Assembly (NCBI GenBank): GCA_035063885.1
Contig: JAPSFM010000021.1
Location: forward strand, 1 to 61,715
DNA length: 61,715 bases
Source of the DNA: CAADGY01 sp900696665
GTDB taxonomy: Bacteria > Acidobacteriota > Terriglobia > Bryobacterales > Bryobacteraceae
Reading direction: 5' to 3'
A program made the translations under genes and the position numbers. This document shows, piece by piece, positions 8,240-16,822 of this stretch; the stretch's first letter is position 1; every line of letters begins with the position of its first letter. The notes beneath the pieces were generated by a model that was given only the letters and a program-made list of their open reading frames with translations, did no database searches and was not told the origin of the DNA.

Positions 8240-9508
8240 ATGAGCGCGCAGAAAAGGATTGTGCTGTTCGCCGCCACAACCGGATACCAGGTCCGTGTAT
8301 TCGCTGATGTGGCGCAGCGTCTGGGCTTCGATTTGACTCTGGCGACGGATCGCTGTCACGTTCTCGACGACCCGTGGGGCGACCACGCGGTCGCGGTGCG
8401 CTTCGACAAGCCCGGCCCGTCGCTCAAAGCGCTCCAAGGGCCGTTTGACGGCATCGTTGCCGTAGGGGACCGTCCTACGCTGCTGGCGGCCGCGGCGGCG
8501 GAGCGTTTCGGCGTCCGGTACCACCCGGTTCGCGCGGTCGAAGCAGCGGCGGACAAGTTTCTGGCGCGAGAGCGTTTCCGGGCTGCGGGCCTGCGACTTC
8601 CTTCCTACCGCCGCATTCCGTTCCCGGGCGATGCCGCCGCCGCGGCCGCGACCACATCCTATCCGTGCGTTTTGAAGCCCCTCGGCCTTTCGGCCAGCCG
8701 CGGTGTTATCCGCGCCGATTCCCCGGAGGAGTTCGTGGCGGCTTTCAAGCGGATTCGATCCATTCTTGAGCAGCCGGACATCGTGCGCCGGCGCGCCGCT
8801 CAGAATCAGTTTCTGCAAGTGGAAAGCTATATACCGGGCTCCGAATACGCACTGGAAGGGCTGGTGACCAACGGGCGGCTGCAAACGCTTGCGCTGTTCG
8901 ACAAGCCGGATCCGCTGGAGGGCCCTTTCTTTGAGGAGACTATTTACGTTACACCTTCCCGGGAGCCCGGAGAGGTCCAAAATGAGCTCATCGAAACGGC
9001 CGCGCTTGCCGTCGAAGCCTTAGGCCTAACAGACGGTCCGGTTCACGCCGAGATGCGCCACAACGATCAGGGCGCCTGGATTCTCGAAGTAGCTGCGCGG
9101 CCCATTGGGGGACTGTGCGCCAAGGCCCTGCAATTCCGCGGGGGCATGGGCCTCGAAGAACTTGTGTTGCGGCATTCGGTGGGCGAGGATGTTTCCGGAG
9201 CCGCTCTTTCGGAAGAGGCCTCCGGCGTCATGATGATTCCTATTCCGCGCGAAGGCATTTACGAATCCGTGAGCGGCGTCGAGGAAGCCAAAGCCGTGGC
9301 GGGCATCGAGGATGTGATCATCACCGCCAAAGAAGGCCAGAAGCTCTTACCGTTGCCTGAAGGCAGCAGCTATCTAGGGTTCCTTTTCGCTCGCGCGGAC
9401 AGCCCGGAAGCGGTGGAGACGGCGCTGCGGCAATCGCACGCCAAGCTCGAATTTCAGCTTGCGACTACGCTGCCGGTGCTGCGGGCGCACGCCGTGCGCA
9501 GGCGTTGA
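8240..9508 (+). CDS. ATP-grasp domain enzyme, carboxylate-amine ligase type
   Basis: A 422-residue protein with the three parts of an ATP-grasp ligase. An N-terminal pre-ATP-grasp domain (KRIVLFAATTGYQ) is followed by the ATP-binding region with YPCVLKPLGLSASRGV (about residues 140-160), and then the metal-binding core VHAEMRHNDQGAWILEVAARPIGG. The last motif supplies the Glu/Asn-type Mg2+ ligands and is typical of the family containing L-amino acid ligases and carnosine synthase-like enzymes. The acceptor substrate cannot be told from sequence. The ATG at 8240 fits the domain start; a TTG at 8216 is an alternative. The gene diverges from recA and converges on the CBM9-like gene with a 14-base gap. 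Confidence 0.8.
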   Translation: MSAQKRIVLFAATTGYQVRVFADVAQRLGFDLTLATDRCHVLDDPWGDHAVAVRFDKPGPSLKALQGPFDGIVAVGDRPTLLAAAAAERFGVRYHPVRAVEAAADKFLARERFRAAGLRLPSYRRIPFPGDAAAAAATTSYPCVLKPLGLSASRGVIRADSPEEFVAAFKRIRSILEQPDIVRRRAAQNQFLQVESYIPGSEYALEGLVTNGRLQTLALFDKPDPLEGPFFEETIYVTPSREPGEVQNELIETAALAVEALGLTDGPVHAEMRHNDQGAWILEVAARPIGGLCAKALQFRGGMGLEELVLRHSVGEDVSGAALSEEASGVMMIPIPREGIYESVSGVEEAKAVAGIEDVIITAKEGQKLLPLPEGSSYLGFLFARADSPEAVETALRQSHAKLEFQLATTLPVLRAHAVRRR

Positions 9509-9522
9509 GAGCCGCCCGGCCC

Positions 9523-10254
9523 TCATTTTTCCAACACTCGGTTCACAAACCGCACCCGCCCGAAACTTTCCGGCACATGGAAGTTCGGCTTGGGACTCGC
9601 CACGGGCGACCACGTGCTGTACTGCGCGTTGGTGATACCGCCCGCGCGGTTCAGGTTCAGCCGCCAGGTGTCGCCTTCAACGGGAGGCGTGTGCGCGGCA
9701 TCTTTCTCGAAGTTCGTGAACGGGATGGCCAGCTCCAGAATCCAGTGATCATCGTCCGGTGACTCCCGCTTCTCCGCAAGCCCGTGAAAGGAGGTGCGAT
9801 AACGCACTCCCTCCGGCTCCCAGTGGAACGGTCCCTTATACCAATCGGCACGGATGAAATTGAGCATCGTACCAATGACGTTGATCTCGAAGCCGTAATA
9901 ATTCCGGACCTTCTCCGGGTTCGGGCTGAGAAAGACTTCGACGCAATCGTCCCGCGAAACCGGACCGTGACGCTCGGTAACAGTGCCCGATATGTGCCTG
10001 TCTTGACAGTAATAGCCGAGGTACAGGTTCCGGTCGTCCCAAAGCAACTTCACGACGGTCTGTTCCTTGACGCCTTCTTTCCACCAGTTGAAGTGAAAAT
10101 CCCCGGCGGAGGGAGCATGGCGCCAAGCTGCCTCGTCCAGCTTGCCGTCGACCACGATGGCCGACGGCGCGCGATAGATGTCGTATCGGGGCTGCAATTG
10201 CGCGCCGAGCGGCAACGCCGCAACCATGAGGGAGAATACCCGGAACGTCTGCAC
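9523..10254 (-). CDS. Secreted CBM9/DOMON-like carbohydrate-binding protein
   Basis: A 243-residue exported protein. After a signal peptide (MQTFRVFSLMVAALPLGAQ) it carries the carbohydrate-binding family 9-like beta-sandwich. The signs are VVDGKLDEAAWRHA near residue 35, LLWDDRNLYLGYYCQD near 70, DDCVEVFLSPN near 102 and WILELAIPF near 170, in the usual order. Family members bind sugars or occur in stand-alone form next to glycosidases; this protein has no catalytic domain. It is followed on the same strand by nothing within the operon and converges with the ATP-grasp gene. A role in polysaccharide recognition at the cell surface is an inference. Confidence 0.8.
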   Translation of the reverse strand: MQTFRVFSLMVAALPLGAQLQPRYDIYRAPSAIVVDGKLDEAAWRHAPSAGDFHFNWWKEGVKEQTVVKLLWDDRNLYLGYYCQDRHISGTVTERHGPVSRDDCVEVFLSPNPEKVRNYYGFEINVIGTMLNFIRADWYKGPFHWEPEGVRYRTSFHGLAEKRESPDDDHWILELAIPFTNFEKDAAHTPPVEGDTWRLNLNRAGGITNAQYSTWSPVASPKPNFHVPESFGRVRFVNRVLEK

Positions 10255-10368
10255 CGGAGTAGTATATCGAATCCGCTAAGTGCTTCCTTCCGGTACTGCG
10301 GCGACCTGTCCGCCTGCCGGCGCTCACGGCTCTGCTCAGAGCCGGACTGTCAGGGACGGTATCGTGGT

Positions 10369-10695
10369 TTATGCTTTGGACCGTGGCGGCACGTAATCGG
10401 GCGGGAACGCCGCGCCCGCTCCCCAGAAGTATTCTTCCATCTGCTTCATCAGGAATTCCTGCGCATCCGGGTTTCCGAGGTTGAGGCGGTATTCGTTCAT
10501 GATCATCTTCATTTGCTCAACCCAAAGCCGCCAGGCTTCTTTAGAGACGTTCTCGTAAATACGCTGTCCCAGGTCGTTGTCAAACGGCGGTTCATCCAAA
10601 CCTGCCATTTCACGCTGGAACTTCACACAGAAAACTTTACGCCCGCCGGGCTTCTCAACGTCCATCGGTGGAGGAAATCCGCCGCCACATCCCAT
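10369..10695 (-). CDS. yggX: YggX family Fe(II)-trafficking/oxidative damage protection protein
   Basis: A 108-residue cytoplasmic protein matching YggX along most of its length. The family core appears as VFCVKFQREMAGLDEPPF, GQRIYENVSKEAWRLWVEQ and MIMNEYRLNLGNPDAQEFL, in order, with the conserved Cys near residue 22. E. coli YggX is about 91 residues and protects Fe-S enzymes. This protein has an extra Gly/Pro-rich N-terminus (MGCGGGFPPP). The longer start is kept because TAGGAG lies six bases upstream on the minus strand. A small conserved protein gene lies just upstream in the same direction (29-base gap), so they may share a transcript. Confidence 0.9.
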   Translation of the reverse strand: MGCGGGFPPPMDVEKPGGRKVFCVKFQREMAGLDEPPFDNDLGQRIYENVSKEAWRLWVEQMKMIMNEYRLNLGNPDAQEFLMKQMEEYFWGAGAAFPPDYVPPRSKA

Positions 10696-10724
10696 CGCTA
10701 GCTCCTATTGTTGTTGATACTAAT

Positions 10725-11108
10725 TCAGGATAGCAGACAAGCCTTTGAGGACCGTGGTTCCGTTCTGACGGCAGGGTTGTCCGGCTGCCGTTCTTCGCGC
10801 GCATCTCTCCGGGCACGCAGCGTCTCCAGGTATTCCGAAAGTTTCAGCGGAGTGGGGGCGCCTTTCTCCATGTGGCGCTGGACGGCTTTCTGATAGCGCT
10901 GAAGAACGTTCCGCCTCTGACTGCGTTGAAGGTTGCAATCGCCAATGTCCAGGAGCAGATCGATCTCCCACCGCCGGAAACTGTTGCGCTTCATATTGCC
11001 GCGCAGCAACTCCTGGATAAGCTTGTTGAACTGTTGCAGGATAGCGTCGCTATCCGGTTCCCGCCCGAGCATTCCAGAAATCTCATCGGCAATTTCACGT
11101 TCCGGCAT
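10725..11108 (-). CDS. Conserved hypothetical protein (127 aa)
   Basis: A soluble, strongly charged, mostly helical protein with no signal peptide, membrane segment or motif I can assign. Notable stretches are FRRWEIDLLLDIGDC and RNVLQRYQKAVQRHMEKG. The start at Met 11108 is chosen because an upstream ATG at 11201 would overlap the divergent transglutaminase gene by 76 bases. I believe similar proteins exist in other Acidobacteriota, but that is recollection and not tested. It precedes yggX in the same direction. Its divergent neighbour starts only 17 bases away, so the two promoters must overlap coding sequence. Confidence 0.7.
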   Translation of the reverse strand: MPEREIADEISGMLGREPDSDAILQQFNKLIQELLRGNMKRNSFRRWEIDLLLDIGDCNLQRSQRRNVLQRYQKAVQRHMEKGAPTPLKLSEYLETLRARRDAREERQPDNPAVRTEPRSSKACLLS

Positions 11109-11125
11109 TAGATAAACTGAAAGAA

Positions 11126-13261
11126 ATGGGCTCGGATACGTCAGGCCCTCGCGATGTGCCTGGTCGCCCGGCAGCGGTGGAAAGGCTGTTCGAATTTTCA
11201 CTGCTCGGGCTGCTAACGAGCGGATACCTTGCCGTCGCGGGTTCCGGCGCTCTGGATTTACCCACTCTCGCGGCCACCGGGATCGCTATTGTTCTGCGAG
11301 CTTTGATGGCGGCCGGCGTCCTGCGGCTTCGGATATCGGACACCGCCGTAACGGCCGCCACGCTCTGCTATATCGCGTTCTATCCGCTCGACTACTTTTA
11401 TCTCTCCAGAGAGTTTCTTGCGGCGACGGTACACCTGGTCTTCTATCTGCTGGTAGTGAAGGTGCTGACGGCCAGAACGGCGCGCGATTATGTCTTCGTC
11501 AAAATCGTGGCTTTTCTGGAGCTGCTGGCGGCGTCGGTTCTATCAACCAGCCTCAGTTTTTTCGTCTTTCTGGCCTTTTTCCTGGTATTTGGCGTCGCCA
11601 CGTTTACCAGTTCGGAGATACGCCGTTCCACGCGAAAGCACGTGGCCACTTCGCGCGCCGGTCTGCGTTCGATTCACGTGCGCCTCACCGCGCTGAGCCT
11701 TGTGATTGCCATGGGCATCCTTGGCATGACCGCGGGCCTCTTTTTCCTGCTGCCCCGAACCGCGCGCGCGGCATTCCAGCATTTCGCTTCGCAAAAATAC
11801 CGGCTGCCCGGTTTTTCGAATGAAGTGACACTCGGAGAAATCGGCGAGATCAAGAGACAGAGCACACCGGTGATGCACGTGCGCATCGAGGGCAATCGCA
11901 GCCAGTTACATCTGAAGTGGCGCGGCGCCGCGCTGGCCGAGTTCGACGGCAAGCGCTGGTACAACAGCAACAACGGCGGCGGTGAGATTGTGAAAGTCGA
12001 GAAAGGGATCGCGACGCTGGTTCAGAACCCGCAGAGATGGCGTGCCGGCCCGCGCATCAGTTATAACGTCATACTCAAATCCATTGCCTCCGATACCCTG
12101 TTCTTGGCGGGGACCCCGGAGTTTTTGCAGGTTCAGGCGAGAACCGTCATTCGCACACCCACCGACAGCTACCAGTTGGGATACGGAGCGGGTGACGGAA
12201 TGCGCTATATCGGGCACAGCTTTCTCGGCAGCGGGCCCACGCCGGAACCCGCCGCTCCTCTCACCCCGGCCGCGCGGAACCTCTATACTTCTCTTCCCGC
12301 CACCGACGCCAGAATTCTGCAATACGCCGCGGAGATCGCTTCCGGGCTGCGCACCGACGCGGAACGCGCCCGCGCGATTGAACATGAGCTCCGGACGCGA
12401 TACGGCTACACGATAGAGTTGCCGGAGAAAGAGCTGGCGAATCCCATTTCCGACTTTCTGTTCCACCGCCGGAAAGGGCATTGCGAATACTTCGCTTCCT
12501 CGATGGCGGTGATGCTTCGCACCCTGAAGATTCCCGCCCGGGTCGTGACGGGATTTCAAAGTGGCCTGTATAACCCCATCAGTGGCTGGTACGTCATCCG
12601 GGCGTCGGACGCGCATAGCTGGGTGGAGGCCTATCTCCCCGGACGGGGCTGGACGACGTTTGACCCGACGCCGCCGGACCCCGGGGCGGGCGCCATCTCC
12701 GCCTGGACCAGGCTGATGCTCTATTTCGACGCGGCGGACATTTTCTGGCAGGAATGGGTGCTGAACTACGACCGGGAGCGGCAGCTTACGCTGGCTTCGC
12801 GCATGGAGCGTGGAAGCCGCGACCTCGGCCTGTCGTGGTTCACCGGGCTTGGCCGCTCGCTGACGGAGTGGCGCCGCCAAGCCGTAGAGCTTTACGCGCG
12901 ATGGGGACGCGCGGTGATAATCGGCCTGGTGTTGCTTACCGCCCTGATTTTCGCCGCTCCGAGGCTTCACAAATGGTGGCGGGCGCGGCGACGGGTGCAA
13001 CGGGTCCAGCGCGGGCTGGCGGAAGCAAGCGATGCCACGCTGCTGTACAACCGGATGTTAGCGCTGTTAAAGCGGAAGGGCTTCGAAAAGCCGCCATGGC
13101 TCACGCCGGCGGAGTTCGTGCGCGTCCTGCCCGTTTCGCCCACCGCCGCGCTGGTGGAAGAGTTGACGTCCGCTTACAACGAGCTGCGATTCGGCAGAAA
13201 CACCGATGCCGCCGCGCGGATGATGTCCGCCCTCGAACGCCTGGAGCGTCCCGCGGGTTAG
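11126..13261 (+). CDS. TgpA-like membrane transglutaminase (DUF3488 + transglutaminase core + DUF4129)
   Basis: A 711-residue inner-membrane protein. Five to six transmembrane helices fill roughly residues 15-215 (DUF3488). A periplasmic transglutaminase/protease-like domain follows, with the catalytic triad Cys453 (GHCEYFASS), His497 (SDAHSWVEAYLP) and Asp513 (FDPTPP). A final membrane helix (about 595-615) leads to a cytoplasmic DUF4129-like tail (PPWLTPAEFVRVLP). This is the architecture of Pseudomonas TgpA, an essential envelope transglutaminase. TgpA genes usually sit beside a DUF58 protein and a MoxR ATPase; neither is found here, only the decayed kinase downstream. The start has weak Shine-Dalgarno support (TGAAAGAA). 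Confidence 0.9.
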   Translation: MGSDTSGPRDVPGRPAAVERLFEFSLLGLLTSGYLAVAGSGALDLPTLAATGIAIVLRALMAAGVLRLRISDTAVTAATLCYIAFYPLDYFYLSREFLAATVHLVFYLLVVKVLTARTARDYVFVKIVAFLELLAASVLSTSLSFFVFLAFFLVFGVATFTSSEIRRSTRKHVATSRAGLRSIHVRLTALSLVIAMGILGMTAGLFFLLPRTARAAFQHFASQKYRLPGFSNEVTLGEIGEIKRQSTPVMHVRIEGNRSQLHLKWRGAALAEFDGKRWYNSNNGGGEIVKVEKGIATLVQNPQRWRAGPRISYNVILKSIASDTLFLAGTPEFLQVQARTVIRTPTDSYQLGYGAGDGMRYIGHSFLGSGPTPEPAAPLTPAARNLYTSLPATDARILQYAAEIASGLRTDAERARAIEHELRTRYGYTIELPEKELANPISDFLFHRRKGHCEYFASSMAVMLRTLKIPARVVTGFQSGLYNPISGWYVIRASDAHSWVEAYLPGRGWTTFDPTPPDPGAGAISAWTRLMLYFDAADIFWQEWVLNYDRERQLTLASRMERGSRDLGLSWFTGLGRSLTEWRRQAVELYARWGRAVIIGLVLLTALIFAAPRLHKWWRARRRVQRVQRGLAEASDATLLYNRMLALLKRKGFEKPPWLTPAEFVRVLPVSPTAALVEELTSAYNELRFGRNTDAAARMMSALERLERPAG

Positions 13262-13385
13262 CAGAGGTGAAGCCCCGAAAGTCCGGATCAGCCTAAGCCG
13301 GGACTATACGCAAGAATTCCCCCCGGACGAACTGCTTTATTCCTGGACGTGCCTCACGGGTCATTAAAACGCCTATCCATCCCCT

Positions 13386-14386
13386 GGTCTGGGGCTGTCG
13401 ATCTCGGCGCAACTCGTCAGTCTGATGGGCGGGCGGATCTCGGTCGAGAGCGAGCCGGGATCGGGAAGCACGTTCCATGTGACTGTGCCGTTCGCCATCC
13501 CCGAAGACCAGCCGGTTCAACCGGAACCGGCGATGAACGCCTTGGCGGGCGTGCGGATGCTTGTGGTCGACGACAACACCACGAACCGGCGGATCCTGGC
13601 GGAAACCCTGCGGTGCTGGCAGGCGTTGCCGGAAACTTCGGAAAGCGGCGCCGAAGCTCTCCGCACGATTGGCAAGGCGGTCCAGGACGGCACGCCGTTC
13701 GATCTGATTCTTACTGATGCCTGCATGCCCGGAATGGACGGCTTTCTTCTGATCGAGTCGATTTTCAGGGAGTTCCGTACCAACACCCCGGCTATTATCC
13801 TGCTCAGTTCCGTCGACCGCGGGCAGGCCGGGCCAAACCTGGGGATTTCGGCCTACCTGATGAACCCCGTGCAGCGCCATGAATTGTTCCGTGCAATCTG
13901 CCAGGCGCTCAGGGTGCAGTCCCAGAACGGCGGCCGTCCGTCCGAAGATGCGAGCAGCGGCGGGACGGACACTCCGGGCGGGCGCAAGCTGCGCGTTCTG
14001 CTTGCGGAGGATAATCCCATCAATCAGAAGCTGGCGGTCCGGCTGCTCGAAAAGCACGGGCACACGGTGGAAGTCGCCGCCACGGGAAGAGAGGCGGTCG
14101 ACGGCTGGACCCGCGGAATCTGCGATGCGATTTTGATGGATTGCCAGATGCCGGAGATGGATGGCTATGCGGCCACCCATGAGATCCGGGTGAGAGAACG
14201 CCATTTGGGCCGCCAACACACCCATCATCGCGATGACGGCGCATGCCATGAAGGGCGATCGCGTGAAAGTGTTTCAACGCGGGGATGGACGGATATCCCC
14301 CGAAACCCATCAAAGCGGAAGATCTATTGAACCTGCTGGCACAAACCGTATGCGAGATAGAGGCGGCGTCCGGCAGGAAAGTCTAA
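13386..14386 (+). pseudogene. Remnant of a hybrid sensor histidine kinase with two receiver domains
   Basis: The fragment begins abruptly in the last part of a histidine kinase ATPase domain (GLGLSISAQLVSLMGG, then ISVESEPGSGSTF); the sensor, dimerisation and most of the ATPase are missing. Two receiver domains follow: MLVVDDNTTNRRIL with LTDACMPGMDGF, and VLLAEDNPINQKLA with LMDCQMPEMDGYAA. Near 14212-14214 one extra base shifts the frame, so the text continues as NTPIIAMTAHAMKGDRVK. A second extra base at 14269 shifts it again to CFNAGMDGYPPKPIKAEDLL, ending at TAA 14384-14386. The first receiver has Asn in place of the conserved Lys. Two single-base insertions and the lost 5' part indicate a decayed gene, unless they are sequencing errors. 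Confidence 0.85.
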
Positions 14387-14401
14387 TACACTCCGGAGAC
14401 T

Positions 14402-14884
14402 CTACGCCTGACCCGGAGGTGGAGCAGGCGTGAGACCGTGGCGGCGCATGATCTCACTCATCTTCGCCCGGTCCGGCGGCCCGCTGGCGGCCGCGTTGAT
14501 CAATTCGGCGGACTCACGGAAAAACTGCGGACCTATCGCCGCCGGCGTAATCACGCAAAGCGCCATTGCGTCCGTGCTCCCGACATTGTCGAACCGGTGA
14601 ATGGCTCCTCGCGGAATGCAAAGCGCTTGCCCCGGTCCAACCTCGATTTGTTTACCATTGACCGTCCAGACTAGCGCTCCGGCGATACCGTAAATGGTCT
14701 CCTCGAAATGGTCGTGGCTATGCGCCGGCGCTGCCAGGCGCTGCCCGCACGGGACAAGAACCTCGAAGGCTGCAATGCTGCCAGCCGAGTTGTCCCGAGT
14801 GAGCAGGAAGCGCACTGTGAGCGGCCCCAGCCGGATGGTCTCCTCGGAAGGATTCACCGTAAGATTGATCCCCTCGCGTAGCAC
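14402..14884 (-). CDS. Cupin domain protein
   Basis: A 160-residue protein with a single cupin barrel. Cupin motif 1 appears as AHSHDHFEETIYGIAGALVW (two His and the Glu as metal ligands) and motif 2 as CIPRGAIHRFDNVG (third His). No signal peptide is visible. Such stand-alone cupins are sugar-binding, dioxygenase or quercetinase-like; the substrate is unknown here. Translation starts at a GTG (14884) five bases after a strong AAGGAGG. It is divergently paired with a MarR regulator, with only 58 bases between them that are almost entirely filled by a palindromic operator. The cupin gene is therefore probably the main target of that regulator. Confidence 0.85.
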   Translation of the reverse strand: MLREGINLTVNPSEETIRLGPLTVRFLLTRDNSAGSIAAFEVLVPCGQRLAAPAHSHDHFEETIYGIAGALVWTVNGKQIEVGPGQALCIPRGAIHRFDNVGSTDAMALCVITPAAIGPQFFRESAELINAAASGPPDRAKMSEIMRRHGLTPAPPPGQA

Positions 14885-14898
14885 GTAGCCTCCTTGTG

Positions 14899-14937
14899 GT
14901 AAACTAAGTTTACTAAGTAATAGTAAACTTAGTTTAC
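14899..14937. promoter_or_regulatory. Palindromic operator between cupin and MarR genes
   Basis: A perfect 17-bp inverted repeat, GTAAACTAAGTTTACTA (14899-14915) and TAGTAAACTTAGTTTAC (14921-14937), with a 5-bp spacer. Each arm is itself a near-palindrome of the form GTAAAC-TAA-GTTTAC, so there are two dimer-binding sites whose centres lie 24 bp apart. The site covers nearly the whole divergent intergenic region, where both promoters must lie. This is the standard arrangement for an autoregulating MarR-family repressor. Confidence 0.85.
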
Positions 14938-14942
14938 CCGGT

Positions 14943-15407
14943 ATGTCAATGCCCTCATCGCAAAAGAATTCAACGGCAGCTAAGGAGATGCTGATCGGCG
15001 CACTGTTGCGAGTTCCGGCTCAGGCCATCCAACGCCGCATCATCAAAGAACTCAATGCCGCGGGTTTTGAGGAGCTAAGCCTGCCTCATATGGCAGTGCT
15101 TCAGTTTCCCGGTCCAGATGGATCCCGGCCACGCACTCTTGCGGGGCGCGCCGGTATGAGCAAGCAGGCGATGAACCGGTTGCTTGGCAGCCTCGAAGAT
15201 TCCGGTTACATCATCCGGGACGATGCACCTGGTGAGGGCCGGGGGCGTGTTGTGCATTTTACCAAGCGCGGATACGCCGCATACGCAAAGGTCCACGGCA
15301 TACTCCGCGACATTGAGCAGGAATGGAGCACCGAACTGGGCACGAAGGATTTTGCTCAACTCAAGGCCTTGCTCGCCCGTGTCTGGGATAGCAGATTGAT
15401 CGATTAG
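14943..15407 (+). CDS. MarR family transcriptional regulator
   Basis: A 154-residue winged helix-turn-helix regulator. The recognition region reads RTLAGRAGMSKQAMNRLLGSLE, followed by the wing DDAPGEGRGRVVHFTKRGY, both typical for MarR. Helices at both ends would form the dimer interface. MarR proteins generally repress neighbouring genes until a small phenolic or oxidant ligand releases them. The palindrome immediately upstream (14899-14937) is the obvious binding site. No clear Shine-Dalgarno precedes the ATG at 14943; a second ATG follows at 14949. Confidence 0.92.
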   Translation: MSMPSSQKNSTAAKEMLIGALLRVPAQAIQRRIIKELNAAGFEELSLPHMAVLQFPGPDGSRPRTLAGRAGMSKQAMNRLLGSLEDSGYIIRDDAPGEGRGRVVHFTKRGYAAYAKVHGILRDIEQEWSTELGTKDFAQLKALLARVWDSRLID

Positions 15408-15494
15408 CCGCGCCGGTGCCCATCTGGGTGCTCCGCTCTTTCTGGGGGCATGCTGTCACCAGTTGGCAAACCGTGCATCTGTGCAGTTAGCGTC

Positions 15495-15926
15495 ATGCAG
15501 CACGGTGTACAGTGTAAGGACGGAGCACACGGCAAATTCAGAGCCGTAACGCTTTGGGTAGCATCCGTCCAAGCCGTCCTGACGTTACTGAGTGCCGCCG
15601 GGCCTCCAAAGATTCTCTGCCTTGGCACCGGCGGGCATGGCGAGTTCGAGCACGCATATGCGAACTGTTGCCTTCATGGCGAAGCGGGCTTGGATAGCGC
15701 CGGTGAATCAACTCTCGCTCAACACCACACTTGCGTCGATGCCGTTCTATCCGCGTTGCTGCGCTCCCCAAGCCAGGCGCCATCTCCCGACGCCGGCTGC
15801 GTGGAATACTTAGCAGTTTTTCCATCCGCAATCGATGCGGGCGCAAAGTCCTTCGCGTTCGTCCGTGAAGTGGACGTGGGCCTTGCGTCCCATCCCTCCA
15901 ACCCGTTACCTGTTCTCCTTTGCTGA
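15495..15926 (+). CDS. Hypothetical Cys/His-containing exported protein
   Basis: About 143 residues from the ATG at 15495 (15450 would give 158). A hydrophobic segment (VTLWVASVQAVLTLLSAAG) could be a signal peptide. The mature part reads ILCLGTGGHGEFEHAYANCC, followed later by HHTCVDAVLS. From memory this resembles a family of short secreted proteins of the form LCxGxxGHxxxE...CC...CxD, seen in Acidobacteriota and Nitrospirota, sometimes beside efflux genes; I could not verify that. Cys and His spacing suggests metal or disulfide binding. It lies 88 bases before a second exported protein on the same strand and may share its transcript. The start has no good ribosome-binding site. Confidence 0.55.
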   Translation: MQHGVQCKDGAHGKFRAVTLWVASVQAVLTLLSAAGPPKILCLGTGGHGEFEHAYANCCLHGEAGLDSAGESTLAQHHTCVDAVLSALLRSPSQAPSPDAGCVEYLAVFPSAIDAGAKSFAFVREVDVGLASHPSNPLPVLLC

Positions 15927-16014
15927 TCCAACGCTTGTCCCGCCGGATTCACGACCTGTCATTTTCGTGCTGACAGGTTTGCCTGGATGTTCGAGATCAA
16001 AGGAGACGTTTGGT

Positions 16015-16722
16015 ATGAAACCAAGACCGGGAGTGGTCTGCAGTTTACTGGTGATCTGTGCAAACACGGGGTTTGCGCAAGGCCTTGAAGACAGGCGTTG
16101 GCGCTTCTCCAGTCAGGCTGTATTCAAGAATCAGCACGTTTGGCGGGGTTTTGTCGAAAGCCGTCAGCCAACCACTATTGTGGAAGCGACCCTCGCCTAT
16201 GGGGGACTCGAGATGAACCTGGAGAACGTAATCTCGGGTCATCCGAAGTTCGCGGGATACTGGGCGGAATCGGTGATCCATCCGCGCTATACCCGTCGGT
16301 TCGGCAAATTTGAGACCAGTGTCGGATGGCGGCTTAAACGTTTTCCGTCGCGCCGCGGTCAGCCGGCTAGCGGCACCAATGAGGGCTACGCCCAAATTTC
16401 ATTTCCCGGGACTCTTAATCCGACGTATACGATTGTGCGGGATGTGCAGTTGGGCAGCGGATGGTACCAGCATCTTCAGTTGCTTCACCCGGTTCGCTTG
16501 AGCCGGCGCGTCACTCTCGAAGGGATGGCTGGCATCGGCCTGAATCAGCATTACTTCATCAAACAAACTACGGTCAGCGACGTGAGCTACGGGCTCGCAG
16601 CCCGGATTTCCGTCACTTCCAGTTTCGGCTTCGCGCCATTTTACAACTACATCTTCGGTCACCGTTCGATATTCGGAAGGCGTCACGTTATTGGAGTGTC
16701 AGTGGTGCTCGGCAGCGAGTAA
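16015..16722 (+). CDS. Exported beta-rich protein, possible outer-membrane beta-barrel
   Basis: A 235-residue protein with a signal peptide (MKPRPGVVCSLLVICANTGFAQG) and a mature part with alternating hydrophobic and polar residues typical of outer-membrane strands (FSSQAVFKNQHVWRGFVESR, VTLEGMAGIGLNQHYFI). It ends with HVIGVSVVLGSE, close to an aromatic-poor barrel end. The start at 16015 has AGGAG nine bases upstream; longer frames lack any signal. The opening 'W...RGF' motif recalls short barrel proteins annotated as TorF-like or Gcw_chp, but I cannot assign a family. The preceding Cys-rich exported protein may be a partner. Confidence 0.65.
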   Translation: MKPRPGVVCSLLVICANTGFAQGLEDRRWRFSSQAVFKNQHVWRGFVESRQPTTIVEATLAYGGLEMNLENVISGHPKFAGYWAESVIHPRYTRRFGKFETSVGWRLKRFPSRRGQPASGTNEGYAQISFPGTLNPTYTIVRDVQLGSGWYQHLQLLHPVRLSRRVTLEGMAGIGLNQHYFIKQTTVSDVSYGLAARISVTSSFGFAPFYNYIFGHRSIFGRRHVIGVSVVLGSE

Positions 16723-16822
16723 GAAACGTTTGCTGACTTCACTGTGAACGCCCGGCGATCTGCTTCTCCGTGGCGGCGAAGAGTTTGGCAACCCATCTGG
16801 TACACTGCCGGGGGGGTCTTAT

